A DNA stretch of 51,223 nucleotides from assembly GCA_947495575.1 (NCBI GenBank), contig CANLZL010000010.1:1-51223 (forward strand), given 5' to 3'. The DNA comes from an uncultured Nioella sp. GTDB lineage: Bacteria > Pseudomonadota > Alphaproteobacteria > Rhodobacterales > Rhodobacteraceae. The notes below the pieces were generated by a model. The model did not search any database and had not been told where the DNA came from. It saw only the letters and a list, made by a program, of their open reading frames with translations. The number at the start of each line of letters is the position of its first letter. The stretch's first letter is position 1. Below are positions 1-8,628 of the stretch, one piece after another. The position numbers and the translations under genes are program-made.

Positions 1-134
1 GAGCCCTTTTCCAGAACAACAACGCTCAGATCAGCATCCAATTGCTTGAGCCGGATCGCAGCACTCAACCCAGCAGGACCAGCACCAACAATCACAACGT
101 CATAATCCATGCTCTCGCGTTCAATTTCCGTCAT
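1..134 (-). CDS. Electron transfer flavoprotein-ubiquinone oxidoreductase, N-terminal part (runs off the window edge)
   Basis: The first 44 residues are visible. They begin [20 protein letters not shown] and hold a dinucleotide-binding GAGPAG motif (about residues 17-22) followed by a beta-alpha-beta Rossmann fold for FAD. This opening is characteristic of ETF-QO, the membrane-associated FAD/4Fe-4S enzyme that passes electrons from acyl-CoA dehydrogenases via ETF to ubiquinone. Any FAD oxidoreductase shares the GxGxxG fold, so the name rests on the flanking residues and on context: etfA lies at the other end of the window and an acyl-CoA dehydrogenase (mcd) lies within it. The ATG at 134 is the first start in frame. 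Confidence 0.85.
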   Translation of the reverse strand, partial: MTEIERESMDYDVVIVGAGPAGLSAAIRLKQLDADLSVVVLEKG

Positions 135-229
135 GCCCAAACTTCCCTCTTCCTGGCCGCACCTGTCCCTTAAAGGGCGGCCTAGATTCCCGTTCCCGGT
201 GAGGTACCGAAGATGCTGCACTGCGTCAA

Positions 230-240
230 TTGCGACGCAA
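230..240. promoter_or_regulatory. Palindromic element TTGCGACGCAA upstream of ETF-QO
   Basis: A perfect inverted repeat, TTGCG-A-CGCAA, lies about 100 bp upstream of the ETF-QO start. It overlaps a second inverted repeat with arms TGCGTC and GACGCA at 222-239. Related imperfect copies occur upstream of mcl1, mcd and the 3-hydroxybutyryl-CoA dehydrogenase gene. A regulator site is an inference. Confidence 0.35.
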
Positions 241-319
241 CATCACTTGGACAGTTGGGGGTCGCGGACTAACTATATTTCGTCGCACTGAGGCATGGAT
301 CGGAGAAGGAGAACACAGA

Positions 320-640
320 ATGACAGTTTACCGATTAGGCTTTGCTGTCTTGGCGATCATTGGTGCGATCGTTCCTATGCGCTACTTTCTTTCGTGGTTT
401 TCCGAAAACAGTTGGTCGCTGATGGAAATGGTGGATGCCTGGCATGCCAATGACGCGACATCCGGCCTTGTCTGGGATCTGACCATTGCGGCGATTGCCC
501 TGACGATATGGGTCATTCTGGAGACTGTACGCCACGGTCAATGGCGCGTGCTGTGGGCTATCCCGGCCACGTACTGCATCGGAGTAAGTTGCGGCCTGCC
601 GCTGTTTCTTGCTTTGCGTCCAGACACAACGAAGGGGTAG
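320..640 (+). CDS. Small DUF2834-type membrane protein
   Basis: This is a 106-residue hydrophobic protein with three likely membrane segments: about residues 5-26 (LGFAVLAIIGAIVPMRYFL), 52-72 (LTIAAIALTIWVILETV) and 82-100. The pattern of an N-terminal membrane helix, a soluble loop with aromatic and acidic residues and two further helices fits the DUF2834 family of unknown function. The ATG at 320 follows an AAGGAGAA ribosome site at 306-313. The frame stays open upstream to 230 but lacks such a site there. It precedes lysA by 59 bp and may be co-transcribed with it. No biochemical role can be assigned. Confidence 0.7.
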   Translation: MTVYRLGFAVLAIIGAIVPMRYFLSWFSENSWSLMEMVDAWHANDATSGLVWDLTIAAIALTIWVILETVRHGQWRVLWAIPATYCIGVSCGLPLFLALRPDTTKG

Positions 641-699
641 GAAATTCCGGCGTGGAATGCTACCTGCGCGCAAGCGCGGACCATTGAAAGATAAGCCCT

Positions 700-1965
700 A
701 TGGATCACTTCCTCTATCGCGACGGAATCCTGCACGCAGAAGACATTCCATTGCCACAGATCGCTGCTGCAGTCGGCACGCCGTTTTACGTCTATTCAAC
801 GGCTACACTGAAGCGCCACTACCGGCTGTTCAAAGACGCGTTAAGCGGCATGGACAATATGGTTTGCTATGCGATGAAGGCGAATTCCAACCAAGCGGTC
901 TTGAAAACTCTGGCTGATCTTGGCGCAGGCATGGATGTGGTATCGGGTGGGGAATATGCCCGTGCGAAAGCGGCGGGTGTTCCGGGTGAGCGGATCGTTT
1001 TCTCAGGAGTCGGCAAAACACGCGAAGAAATGCGGTTGGCCCTTGAGGGCGGCATTCGCCAGTTCAATATCGAGAGCGAACCGGAAATGGTCGTGTTGTC
1101 GGATGTAGCAAATTCGATGGGCGTCACTGCGCCCGTCACGATCCGCATCAACCCGGATGTTGATGCACGCACTCATGAGAAAATTGCCACCGGGAAATCG
1201 GAAAACAAATTCGGCATCCCGATTGCCCGCGCCAAAGAGGTTTATGCCATGGCCGCCAGCCTTCCGGGGTTGGATGTGGTGGGCATCGACGTGCATATCG
1301 GAAGCCAACTGGTGGAGCTGGAGCCGTTTGAGCAGGCCTATCTGAAAGTGGCCGAGCTGACCAAACTGCTTCGGGCTGAGGGGCACAATATTCGGCGGCT
1401 TGATCTGGGCGGAGGCTTGGGCATTCCTTATGCGCGTTCAAATGAGGCGCCGCCCTTGCCAACTGATTACGGTGCGTTGATTCAGAAATGCGTGGGCCAT
1501 CTGGATGTTGAAGTTGAGATTGAGCCGGGTCGGCTGATCGCGGGCAATGCCGGGCTGCTGGTCGCGTCTGTAATTTACCTCAAAGAAGGTGAGGGTCGAA
1601 ACTTTCTGATCCTTGATGCGGCGATGAACGATTTGATCCGGCCCTCGATGTATGCTGCGTATCACGACATCGTGCCAGTGGTGGAAGCAACACCTGGGGT
1701 TGAGCAGCAACCATATGACATCGTGGGTCCGGTCTGCGAAAGCGGTGACACTTTCGCAAAGGGCCGTGACCTGACCCCGTTGGGTCCCAATGATCTGGTG
1801 GCCTTCCGCTCGGCTGGTGCGTATGGGGCGGTCATGGCGTCGGAATATAACACAAGGCCGCTTATTCCCGAGGTTTTGGTGAAAGACGATCAATTTGCTG
1901 TCATTCGGGCGCGTCCGACATTTGACGAGATGATAAACCGCGATATCGTGCCAGAGTGGGTATAA
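700..1965 (+). CDS. lysA: Diaminopimelate decarboxylase
   Basis: LysA is the PLP-dependent enzyme that decarboxylates meso-diaminopimelate to L-lysine, the last step of lysine biosynthesis. The 421-residue length is normal for the family. The PLP lysine is K60 in the YAMKANSN motif. The barrel histidine motif HIGSQL and the glycine-rich phosphate-binding GGGLGIPY follow. CESGDTFAKGR supplies the cysteine and glutamate that complete the neighbouring subunit's active site, and AGAYGAVMASEYN is the usual C-terminal signature. The start at 700 gives the expected N-terminus with the PFYVYS strand near residue 28. The next gene follows after 40 bp. Confidence 0.97.
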   Translation: MDHFLYRDGILHAEDIPLPQIAAAVGTPFYVYSTATLKRHYRLFKDALSGMDNMVCYAMKANSNQAVLKTLADLGAGMDVVSGGEYARAKAAGVPGERIVFSGVGKTREEMRLALEGGIRQFNIESEPEMVVLSDVANSMGVTAPVTIRINPDVDARTHEKIATGKSENKFGIPIARAKEVYAMAASLPGLDVVGIDVHIGSQLVELEPFEQAYLKVAELTKLLRAEGHNIRRLDLGGGLGIPYARSNEAPPLPTDYGALIQKCVGHLDVEVEIEPGRLIAGNAGLLVASVIYLKEGEGRNFLILDAAMNDLIRPSMYAAYHDIVPVVEATPGVEQQPYDIVGPVCESGDTFAKGRDLTPLGPNDLVAFRSAGAYGAVMASEYNTRPLIPEVLVKDDQFAVIRARPTFDEMINRDIVPEWV

Positions 1966-2005
1966 CCTCACTTCGCCCGTCAGGGCCAGAATTGCGAAAG
2001 GTCGA

Positions 2006-4537
2006 ATGACCGACACGACTCAAGTGAAAGAAGCAGCGCTGCGGCGTCTGATCTGGCCGCTGCGCCTGACAAGGTTGGGCATGGCGGCCGAACGGTTCGT
2101 GCGCTCATTTTGGCCAGTTTGGACGATTCTTTTGGCGACGGCAGCGGCGTTTTCCTTTGGCCTACTTGATCTCCTGACGCCGCGCAGTTTGCTTGGCGTC
2201 ATGGTTGCGCTTGGACTTGCCCTTATTTGGGCGGTGATCCTTGGCGCGACGACGTTCAGAATTCCAACGCGTCAGGCCGCATTAGAGCGGCTGGATCAAA
2301 CCCTGCCAGGGCGGCCGATTACGGCGCTGATGGACTTGCCCGCGATTGGCAAAGGGGACGACCAGGCAATGGCGGTGTGGCAGGCCCATGTGGCGCGGAT
2401 GGCTGAACGCGCAGCGGCAGCCCGTGCGCCAGAACCCGATTTGCGCATTTCTGATCGTGACCCATATGGTTTGCGTTTCATGGCCGTCACAGCCTTTGCA
2501 ATGGCGCTTTTATTCGGCACCATCTGGCGAGTGGCCGATGTAAGCGACGCAATGGCGGCTGCGCCTGCGTTGCCGGGCGCGGTGGGCCCCAGTTGGGAAG
2601 GGTGGGTTGAGCCGCCTTTATATACCGGTCTGCCGTCGCTTTACCTGAATGACATTCTGGCCGAGGAGTTCGAAGCACCGGCGGGCTCTAGAATCACGCT
2701 GCGCTTTTATGGAGATGCGTCAGGACTTGTGGTGACGCAAAGCCTTGAAACTGAGATTTCCCCTGCTGATCCAACCGCACAGTCGCGCCAGATCGTGTTG
2801 CGCCAAACCGGTGATCTGACCATCTCAGGTGCAAATTCACGCAGCTGGCGCATCCTGATGCTGCAGGATCATGGTCCGCAGATCGTGCTGGCCGAACCTG
2901 TCGAGGGTGTGCCGCCAGGATCCTTCCAGATGACCTATTCCGCAGAGGACGATTACGGGATCGCACGAGGGCAGGCCGTTCTGGCGCTGGCACCAGAGGC
3001 CGCTGATCGGCGTTATGGGCTCAGTGTTGATCCAGAACCGCGTGGTGACGTTGTATTGGACCTTCCGTTGCCATTCACCGGAAGCCGGGCGGATTTCTCG
3101 GAAGTTGTCATCGAGGATTTCTCGCAGCATCCATTTGCAAACTTGCCGGTGAGATTGACGTTGAGTGTCGAAGATGACGCCGGGCAGCGCGGCGAGAGCG
3201 TGATCGAGCTGGATCGTTTGCCGGGGCGACGGTTCTTTGATCCATTGGCAAACGCGTTGATCGAGATGCGCCGCGATCTGCTGTGGAACCGTGAAAATGG
3301 CGAGCGTGTCTCTGAACTTCTGCGCGCGATCAGCCATGAACCCGAAGCGCTTTTTGACAATGAAGAAGTTTATCGCAGCGTCCGTGCCGTGATCGCACGG
3401 ATTGAATCAGCGCCTGGCGGTTTAAGTGAAACTCTACGCGACGATTTGGCGCAAATCCTGTGGGATACAGCAATTTTGCTCGAGGAAGGTGACCTGGCGG
3501 ACGCGTTGGAACGGTTGCGTCGGGCTCAGGATCGCCTGTCCGAGGCCATGCGCCAAGGAGCCAGCGATGATGAAGTCGCGCAGTTGATGCAGGAACTGCG
3601 CGAGGCCATGGACGACTACATGCAGGAGCTCGCCGATAACGCAGAGCCGCAGGATGGCACCGACCAGCCTGATCAATCTGGCGAAACCATGGAGATGACT
3701 CAAAACGATCTGGACGAAATGATGCGCCGGATCGAAGAGCTGATCCAGCAGGGCCGGATGGCCGAAGCGCAAGAGATGCTGGATGCGCTGCGCCAGATGA
3801 TGGAAAACATGCAAATCACTCAAGGCGGCAATGATCCCAATGGCCCGCGTAGTCCAGGCCAGGAGGCCATGGATGGCCTGCAAAATACACTACGTGATCA
3901 GCAAGGTCTGGCCGATGAAGCGTTCCGCGACCTGCAGGAGGGGTTCAATCCGAATGGTGGTCGGCCCGATGGGACCGAGCCAGAAGGCAACCAGCAAGGC
4001 AATGCCGAAGGGGGCGACAGTCAAGAAGGCAGTCTGGCCGAGCGGCAGCGCGAATTGTTTGAACAATTGCGGGAACAGGCCGAAGGTTTGCCCGGTCGCG
4101 GCTCTCCGGACGGGGATGAGGCGTTGCAGCGGCTGGAAGAGGCGGGTCGCGCCATGCGCGACGCGATTGAAGAACTAGAGGGCGGTGAACTTGCCGATGC
4201 GCTGGACAGTCAGTCAGAGGCAATGGAAGCGCTGCGCGAAGGTATGGAGGCCTTAGGTGAGGCATTGGCCGCAGATGATGGTGATGAGCCGGGGCAGGGT
4301 CAGGCAGATGGCAATATGCGCGCGGACCGCCCGACAGAAGATCCGTTAGGGCGGCAATCCGGCAATGGCGGTGCGCTTGGATCGGAAGAAGCGTTTGAAC
4401 AGCGAGAGGAAGCCTTCCGCCGGGCCCGCGATTTGCTGGATGAAATTCGCCGCAGATCTGCCGAGCAAGATCGTTCGGAAATAGAGTTGGATTACTTGCG
4501 CCGCTTGCTGGACCGGTTTGGCCAGACAACGGAATAG
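2006..4537 (+). CDS. TIGR02302/DUF4175 family large membrane protein
   Basis: An 843-residue protein with two N-terminal membrane helices (about residues 37-80) and a third at about 158-178, followed by a large beta-rich domain facing away from the cytoplasm. From about residue 470 it becomes an acidic helical region rich in Gln, Met and Glu, with heptad-like patterns such as EMMRRIEELIQQGRMAEAQ. A low-complexity Asn/Gly/Gln/Glu stretch covers about 600-680, and a helical tail ends in LDYLRRLLDRF. This architecture matches TIGR02302 (DUF4175), widespread in alphaproteobacteria and of unknown function. It lies 40 bp after lysA on the same strand. The tail looks like a coiled-coil or multimerisation region (inference). 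Confidence 0.85.
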   Translation: MTDTTQVKEAALRRLIWPLRLTRLGMAAERFVRSFWPVWTILLATAAAFSFGLLDLLTPRSLLGVMVALGLALIWAVILGATTFRIPTRQAALERLDQTLPGRPITALMDLPAIGKGDDQAMAVWQAHVARMAERAAAARAPEPDLRISDRDPYGLRFMAVTAFAMALLFGTIWRVADVSDAMAAAPALPGAVGPSWEGWVEPPLYTGLPSLYLNDILAEEFEAPAGSRITLRFYGDASGLVVTQSLETEISPADPTAQSRQIVLRQTGDLTISGANSRSWRILMLQDHGPQIVLAEPVEGVPPGSFQMTYSAEDDYGIARGQAVLALAPEAADRRYGLSVDPEPRGDVVLDLPLPFTGSRADFSEVVIEDFSQHPFANLPVRLTLSVEDDAGQRGESVIELDRLPGRRFFDPLANALIEMRRDLLWNRENGERVSELLRAISHEPEALFDNEEVYRSVRAVIARIESAPGGLSETLRDDLAQILWDTAILLEEGDLADALERLRRAQDRLSEAMRQGASDDEVAQLMQELREAMDDYMQELADNAEPQDGTDQPDQSGETMEMTQNDLDEMMRRIEELIQQGRMAEAQEMLDALRQMMENMQITQGGNDPNGPRSPGQEAMDGLQNTLRDQQGLADEAFRDLQEGFNPNGGRPDGTEPEGNQQGNAEGGDSQEGSLAERQRELFEQLREQAEGLPGRGSPDGDEALQRLEEAGRAMRDAIEELEGGELADALDSQSEAMEALREGMEALGEALAADDGDEPGQGQADGNMRADRPTEDPLGRQSGNGGALGSEEAFEQREEAFRRARDLLDEIRRRSAEQDRSEIELDYLRRLLDRFGQTTE

Positions 4538-4541
4538 CAGG

Positions 4542-5324
4542 TCAGCCTTCATTCCCGGTCATCGAGGAAAGCTGCGCAGCAAGGTTTCCGACAATCCCAT
4601 GCAACCAGACGCGCAGTCCGTCCACTTCATTGACATAGCTTTGAAGGTACGGCGTCAGTTGCGGAACGTTTTCTGCGATAAGCGGCGCATAGGCATATGT
4701 CCCGATAGCAGCACCGGCCAAGATGAGCGCCAAAAGAAACCCAACTCGAAACCCACGCCGGCGGCGCGGCCGGCGATCCATCGAATCAATGTCGGATGTG
4801 TCACCGTCGCTGGCATCGCGATCTGTGGTCGCTCGAAGAGTTGAATTAATCTCTTCAATATCAGGCAGCAAGTCGCGGCCATGCGGTTCGGTCCGTGCAT
4901 CGGCTATCGCGGTACCCTGAGCGGTGGCGGCGCGAAGCGCGCTTAGCGCGTCTTCTTCATCATCTTCCGGTTCGGGCGCCGGCGGCACTTCCGGCGCGGG
5001 ATCATCAAGAGCCATCTCGGACTGTTCTTCCACTGGATTTGCCGCGCGCCGCAATTGCTCTTCGCGTTCCCGTTCTTCGCGCAGGATGTCACGCAGGGCC
5101 GGGTCAATCTCGCGGCGCACCGGTGCGTCTGGTTGACCGACCGGGGCCGAATTATCATCCGGCAAGGGTGCAGGTTCCGGCGCGGCCTCTTCCACTTGAT
5201 TGCGATGGGCTGGCTGGAACCATGTTGTCATGCAGTTCGAGCATTGCACATCACGCCCCTCTGGTGGCACCAGGGAGTCGTCGACCTCGTAGCGGGCGCT
5301 ACAATTGGGGCATGTCAGGCGCAT
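4542..5324 (-). CDS. Zinc-ribbon (MJ0042-type) single-pass membrane protein
   Basis: A 260-residue protein starting MRLTCPNCSARYEVDDSLVP. It carries two CxxC pairs (C5/C8 and the CSNC pair about 25 residues later) forming the small zinc ribbon known as the MJ0042 or zinc_ribbon_5 motif. A long Pro/Glu/Ala-rich acidic linker follows. An arginine-rich stretch (RRPRRRRGFR) then precedes one membrane helix near residues 200-220 (VGFLLALILAGAAIGTYAY) and a short C-terminal segment. The longer open frame begins further upstream, but the ATG at 5324 puts the zinc ribbon at the N-terminus, as in homologues. It is divergent from ftsE and convergent with the DUF4175 gene. Its function is unknown. Confidence 0.8.
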   Translation of the reverse strand: MRLTCPNCSARYEVDDSLVPPEGRDVQCSNCMTTWFQPAHRNQVEEAAPEPAPLPDDNSAPVGQPDAPVRREIDPALRDILREEREREEQLRRAANPVEEQSEMALDDPAPEVPPAPEPEDDEEDALSALRAATAQGTAIADARTEPHGRDLLPDIEEINSTLRATTDRDASDGDTSDIDSMDRRPRRRRGFRVGFLLALILAGAAIGTYAYAPLIAENVPQLTPYLQSYVNEVDGLRVWLHGIVGNLAAQLSSMTGNEG

Positions 5325-5453
5325 TTGATCCTCGTGATTGGCCGCCTGATCTGCGGCTGCTCTGCCTTGTTCTTTCAGGGACTTTACCAACGGGTTCCTG
5401 CCTTTCCAAGCATTTGCTTTGCCTTGTGATTGCAACACTGCGTCAGGTGAGGC

Positions 5454-6164
5454 ATGACGGAGGCAGCTTTTGGACGAGGGCGGGCAGTGATTGAGCTGAA
5501 AGATGCCGGATATGGCTACGGGGGCGGCACCCTGTTGGAGGAGATGAACCTGCGTTTGACGCCGGGGTCTTTCCATTTTTTGACCGGGCCGTCAGGCGCG
5601 GGAAAAACAACCCTGTTGAAGCTTTGCTATGCCGATTTGACGCCCACTTCGGGCGAGGTCACTTTGTTCGACCAACCCAGCCACCAGATGAGTCGTGATG
5701 ATCTGGCGCATGCCAGGCAACGGATGGGCGTGGTGCATCAAAACTGCGAATTTCTGGACCACTTGCCAATCACCGAAAACGTCGCCTTGCCGCTGACTGT
5801 GTCGCGGCGTGGCGGTCCAGGGGAAGACGCCAATTTGGCGGATCTCTTGGGTTGGGTAGGACTGGCAGGCCGCAAAAACGCGTTGCCGCCGGAATTGTCC
5901 GGTGGTGAACGTCAACGTGCGGCCCTGGCGCGGGCAGTTATCACCGACCCGGACGTAATTCTGGCAGATGAACCCACAGGAAATATCGATTGGGAGATGT
6001 CGCTGCGCCTGCTGCAATTGCTGGTCGAGTTGAACCGCATGGGTAAAACGATCCTTGTGGCGACCCATGACTTGAGCCTAATCCGGGCCGCTAAGGCGCA
6101 GGTTTCAGCGCGGGTTCTGCGGATCGCTAAGGGGCGGCTTCAACTTGCGGGGGCAGATCTATGA
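5454..6164 (+). CDS. ftsE: Cell division ATP-binding protein FtsE
   Basis: FtsE is the ABC-type ATPase of the FtsEX complex, which couples cytoplasmic ATP hydrolysis to activation of septal peptidoglycan hydrolases. The 236-residue protein has Walker A GPSGAGKT at residues 45-52, the signature LSGGERQRAALARA, Walker B VILADEPTGNID and the switch histidine in VATHDLS. It overlaps ftsX by 4 bp (ATGA), confirming the pair. A GTG at 5487 would give a start beginning MIELKDAGYGYGG, closer to many homologues. The ATG at 5454 has a better AGGTGAGG-like ribosome site, so the exact start is uncertain by 11 codons. Confidence 0.95.
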   Translation: MTEAAFGRGRAVIELKDAGYGYGGGTLLEEMNLRLTPGSFHFLTGPSGAGKTTLLKLCYADLTPTSGEVTLFDQPSHQMSRDDLAHARQRMGVVHQNCEFLDHLPITENVALPLTVSRRGGPGEDANLADLLGWVGLAGRKNALPPELSGGERQRAALARAVITDPDVILADEPTGNIDWEMSLRLLQLLVELNRMGKTILVATHDLSLIRAAKAQVSARVLRIAKGRLQLAGADL

Positions 6165-7063
6165 GCTTGGCGCGTCGCGTTTTAGGCCTTCTGCAAGGCG
6201 ATGCTCAGGCCGATCGAGTCGTACCCAAACGTGGGCATTCCGTGCGGCTGACACTGTTCACGTCGGCCGCTATGGCCTTTTTGGCAGTGTTTGCATTGGC
6301 AATGTCGCTGGCGGCTGGCCGGTTGGCCGATCGGTGGTCAGAGGCGCTGGCGCGCAGTTCGACCATTCGGATTTCGGCCCCTGCGGCCGAAATGGAACCA
6401 CAGACCTGGGCGGTTCTGGAAGTGCTGCAGCAGACACCGGGCGTGGAAAGCGCGCGCGCGCTTACAGATGAAGAGCAGCAGGGGTTGCTTGAGCCGTGGT
6501 TCGGCCCTGGCTTGCCACTGGAAGATTTGCCCATTCCACGTTTGGTCGAAGTGATCGAAACTGCAGAAGGTTATGATGGCGAAGGGCTGCGCCAGCGTCT
6601 GGCGGCAGAAGCGCCGGGCGCGGTTCTAGATGATCACACGCGCTGGCGGCGGCCTTTGGTGCAGGCTGCGGGGCGGCTGCGAATGCTGGGCTGGATATCG
6701 CTGGCATTGATTGCGGCTTCAACCGCGGCAATGGTGACGCTGGCCGCGCAATCTGCGCTGGCCGCGAACGAACGGGTCATTCGTGTGATGCGCCTGATCG
6801 GCGCGCGGGATGTCTATATCGCCCGCGCCTTTGTGCGTCGTTTCACTTTGCGGGCGGCTTATGGTGCTGCGGCAGGGACTGTTCTTGGAATGATTGCGAT
6901 CGCGATTTTGCCCCGCGCACAAACTGAAGGTGCCTTTTTGACCGGACTCGGGTTCGCAGGAGCCGAATGGTTGTGGCCGTTGATCTTGCCCCTGTTGGCC
7001 GGACTTACCGCCTTTTGGGCCACAAGGGTTGCAGCGTTCAAACGCCTTAGGAGGATGCAATAA
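6161..7063 (+). CDS. ftsX: Cell division protein FtsX
   Basis: FtsX is the membrane partner of FtsE. This 300-residue protein has a short cytoplasmic N-terminus, a first membrane helix at about residues 28-50 and an extracytoplasmic domain of about 120 residues. Three more helices lie near 170-195, 225-250 and 265-290, the standard FtsX layout. The ERVIRVMRLIGARDVYI stretch between helices 2 and 3 matches the FtsX/MacB-like permease loop. It starts inside the ftsE stop (ATGA), and its TAA overlaps the ATG of the following acyltransferase (TAATG), so all three are translationally coupled. Confidence 0.95.
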   Translation: MSLARRVLGLLQGDAQADRVVPKRGHSVRLTLFTSAAMAFLAVFALAMSLAAGRLADRWSEALARSSTIRISAPAAEMEPQTWAVLEVLQQTPGVESARALTDEEQQGLLEPWFGPGLPLEDLPIPRLVEVIETAEGYDGEGLRQRLAAEAPGAVLDDHTRWRRPLVQAAGRLRMLGWISLALIAASTAAMVTLAAQSALAANERVIRVMRLIGARDVYIARAFVRRFTLRAAYGAAAGTVLGMIAIAILPRAQTEGAFLTGLGFAGAEWLWPLILPLLAGLTAFWATRVAAFKRLRRMQ

Positions 7064-7788
7064 TGCAATATCTGCGCAGCCTGATCTTTGTCGGGCAGAT
7101 GTATCTGATGATGCCGATATTGGCCCTGTTTTTTACACCTTGGGCCATTGTCGACCGTCGCGGCGCCTTTGCCGGTGTGCACACCTATTGCCGTTGGGTA
7201 CGATGGACAGCAGGTTGGATGGTTGGTCTGAAAACCGAGATTAGGGGCGAAGCGCCGACTGGCGAAGTTCTGATTGCGTCGAAACACCAAAGCTTTCTCG
7301 ATATCATCATGATCGTTTCGGTCGTTCCGCGCCCGAAATTCATTATGAAGGCCAGCCTGCGCCGCGCGCCGATTCTGGGCTGGTATGCAAAGCGTATCGG
7401 TTGCGTGGCCGTTGATCGCGGCAAGCGGGCGGCAGCGATCAAGCAGATGATGGAGGGGGTTGCCTCCGGTTCAGAAGAGCCGGGTCAGTTGATCATCTAC
7501 CCGCAGGGCACCCGCGTAGCACCAGGCGTGCAGCGGAATTACAAGATCGGAACTGGTGTGCTTTATTCCGAGACCGGGCAATCGGTTGTGCCAGCCGCAA
7601 CCAATGTCGGCGTCTTTTGGCCGCGAACCGGCATCTATCGTAAACCGGGTTTGGCGGTGGTGGAGTTTCTGCCGGTGATTGAACCGGGTATGAAGGTTGA
7701 AGCCTTCATGACCCATCTCGAAGAGGTGATTGAGGCCCGGTCAGATGCGCTGATGGCTGAGGCAGGATTCCTCGCCCCGACAAGCTGA
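7063..7788 (+). CDS. plsC: 1-acyl-sn-glycerol-3-phosphate acyltransferase (PlsC-like)
   Basis: A 241-residue PlsC-family acyltransferase, predicted to add an acyl chain to lysophosphatidic acid at the inner membrane to make phosphatidic acid. The catalytic HxxxxD motif is HQSFLD at about residues 76-81. The substrate-binding motif reads PQGTR near residue 147, where EGTR is commoner. A membrane helix occupies residues 5-28. An AGGAGG ribosome site at 7049-7054 precedes the ATG that overlaps the ftsX stop. Location directly after ftsEX links membrane lipid synthesis with division. A second, more divergent acyltransferase lies at 48204-49103, so which is the housekeeping PlsC cannot be settled here. 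Confidence 0.88.
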   Translation: MQYLRSLIFVGQMYLMMPILALFFTPWAIVDRRGAFAGVHTYCRWVRWTAGWMVGLKTEIRGEAPTGEVLIASKHQSFLDIIMIVSVVPRPKFIMKASLRRAPILGWYAKRIGCVAVDRGKRAAAIKQMMEGVASGSEEPGQLIIYPQGTRVAPGVQRNYKIGTGVLYSETGQSVVPAATNVGVFWPRTGIYRKPGLAVVEFLPVIEPGMKVEAFMTHLEEVIEARSDALMAEAGFLAPTS

Positions 7789-7804
7789 GACAGAGGACCT
7801 CAAT

Positions 7805-8407
7805 ATGCGCCTGATAAATTCCATCACAGAGTTGGAGGCGCTTTATGAAGCAGCGGTGCCCCTGTCCCTGACCAAGGTCACCAAGGTTTTGACTCCGCTC
7901 TACCAGCGCTGGATTTCGGCAGCGCGGTTTTGCGTGGTTTCGACCATCGGCCCGGAAGGCGCAGATGGCAGCCCGCGCGGTGATAATGGCCCTGTGGTAC
8001 GGATCGTCGATGACCGCACCCTGTGGCTGCCGGATTGGCGCGGCAATAATCGGATCGATACGCTGCGCAATATCGTGCGCGACGGGCGAGTGGCGCTGAT
8101 GTTCATGGTGCCGGGTTGCAACAATGTCGTGCGGGTGAATGGCCGGGCAGCGTTGCGCGCCGATGAAGACGCGACCGGCAGTTTTGAGCAAAAGGGCTGC
8201 CACCCGCGATCGGTGATCGAGGTGAGGGTGGAGGAGGCGTATTTTCAATGCGCCAAAGCGGTGATGCGCTCCGGCCTCTGGACCCGGTCAGGCGATGCCG
8301 AGGGGCTGCCGAAAGCCGGTGAGTTTCTGCGCGAACAGGAAGCCGGGTTTGACGCTGAAACCTATGATGCCGGGTATGCCGAGAATGCCAAGGACCGGAT
8401 GTGGTAA
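7805..8407 (+). CDS. Pyridoxamine 5'-phosphate oxidase-family flavoprotein
   Basis: A 200-residue split-barrel protein of the PPOX type, probably FMN-binding. The core reads RFCVVSTIGPEGADGSPRGD, then LWLPDWRGNNRIDTLRNI and a strand VALMFMVPG. That order of barrel strands and an RGNNRIDTL phosphate-binding stretch fit the MSMEG_1061/DR2398-like subfamily rather than true PdxH. The substrate is unknown. It starts 16 bp after plsC on the same strand and overlaps the next small gene by 7 bp, so it is probably the fourth member of the ftsE operon. Confidence 0.85.
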   Translation: MRLINSITELEALYEAAVPLSLTKVTKVLTPLYQRWISAARFCVVSTIGPEGADGSPRGDNGPVVRIVDDRTLWLPDWRGNNRIDTLRNIVRDGRVALMFMVPGCNNVVRVNGRAALRADEDATGSFEQKGCHPRSVIEVRVEEAYFQCAKAVMRSGLWTRSGDAEGLPKAGEFLREQEAGFDAETYDAGYAENAKDRMW

Positions 8408-8628
8408 GGGCGCTGGCCATAGCGCTGATCACCCTTGGCGTTCTGGGGCTGTTGCTTAGCCTGGCTTTTGCTGTGATCGCCTATAGCGGAGTGTTGTTTC
8501 AATGCCCGGATGGCTATGATTGTGCCGATGCTCGTGCAGCTTTGGTGCTTGGCGGAGGCGCGGCCAACCTGTCTTTGGTGTTCTTGTTGGCCGGGTGGGT
8601 ATTGTTTCGCAGAAACGCCTTTGATTAA
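8401..8628 (+). CDS. Small two-helix membrane protein, unknown
   Basis: A 75-residue protein starting with GTG at 8401, overlapping the end of the flavoprotein gene by 7 bp. It has two membrane helices at about residues 5-28 ([19 protein letters not shown]) and 47-68. The loop between them holds two cysteines (CPDGYDC) that could form a disulfide on the outer face. Translational coupling to the upstream gene is the main support for it being real. Its stop overlaps the accA stop on the opposite strand by 4 bp. I do not recognise a family. Confidence 0.6.
   Translation: MVRALAIALITLGVLGLLLSLAFAVIAYSGVLFQCPDGYDCADARAALVLGGGAANLSLVFLLAGWVLFRRNAFD

Noticed and set aside
214-225. 12-mer TGCTGCACTGCG shared by the ETF-QO (214-225) and mcl1 (11943-11954) upstream regions
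   Set aside because: Dozens of 12-mer duplications are expected by chance in 51 kb, and its position relative to the palindromic element differs between the two promoters.
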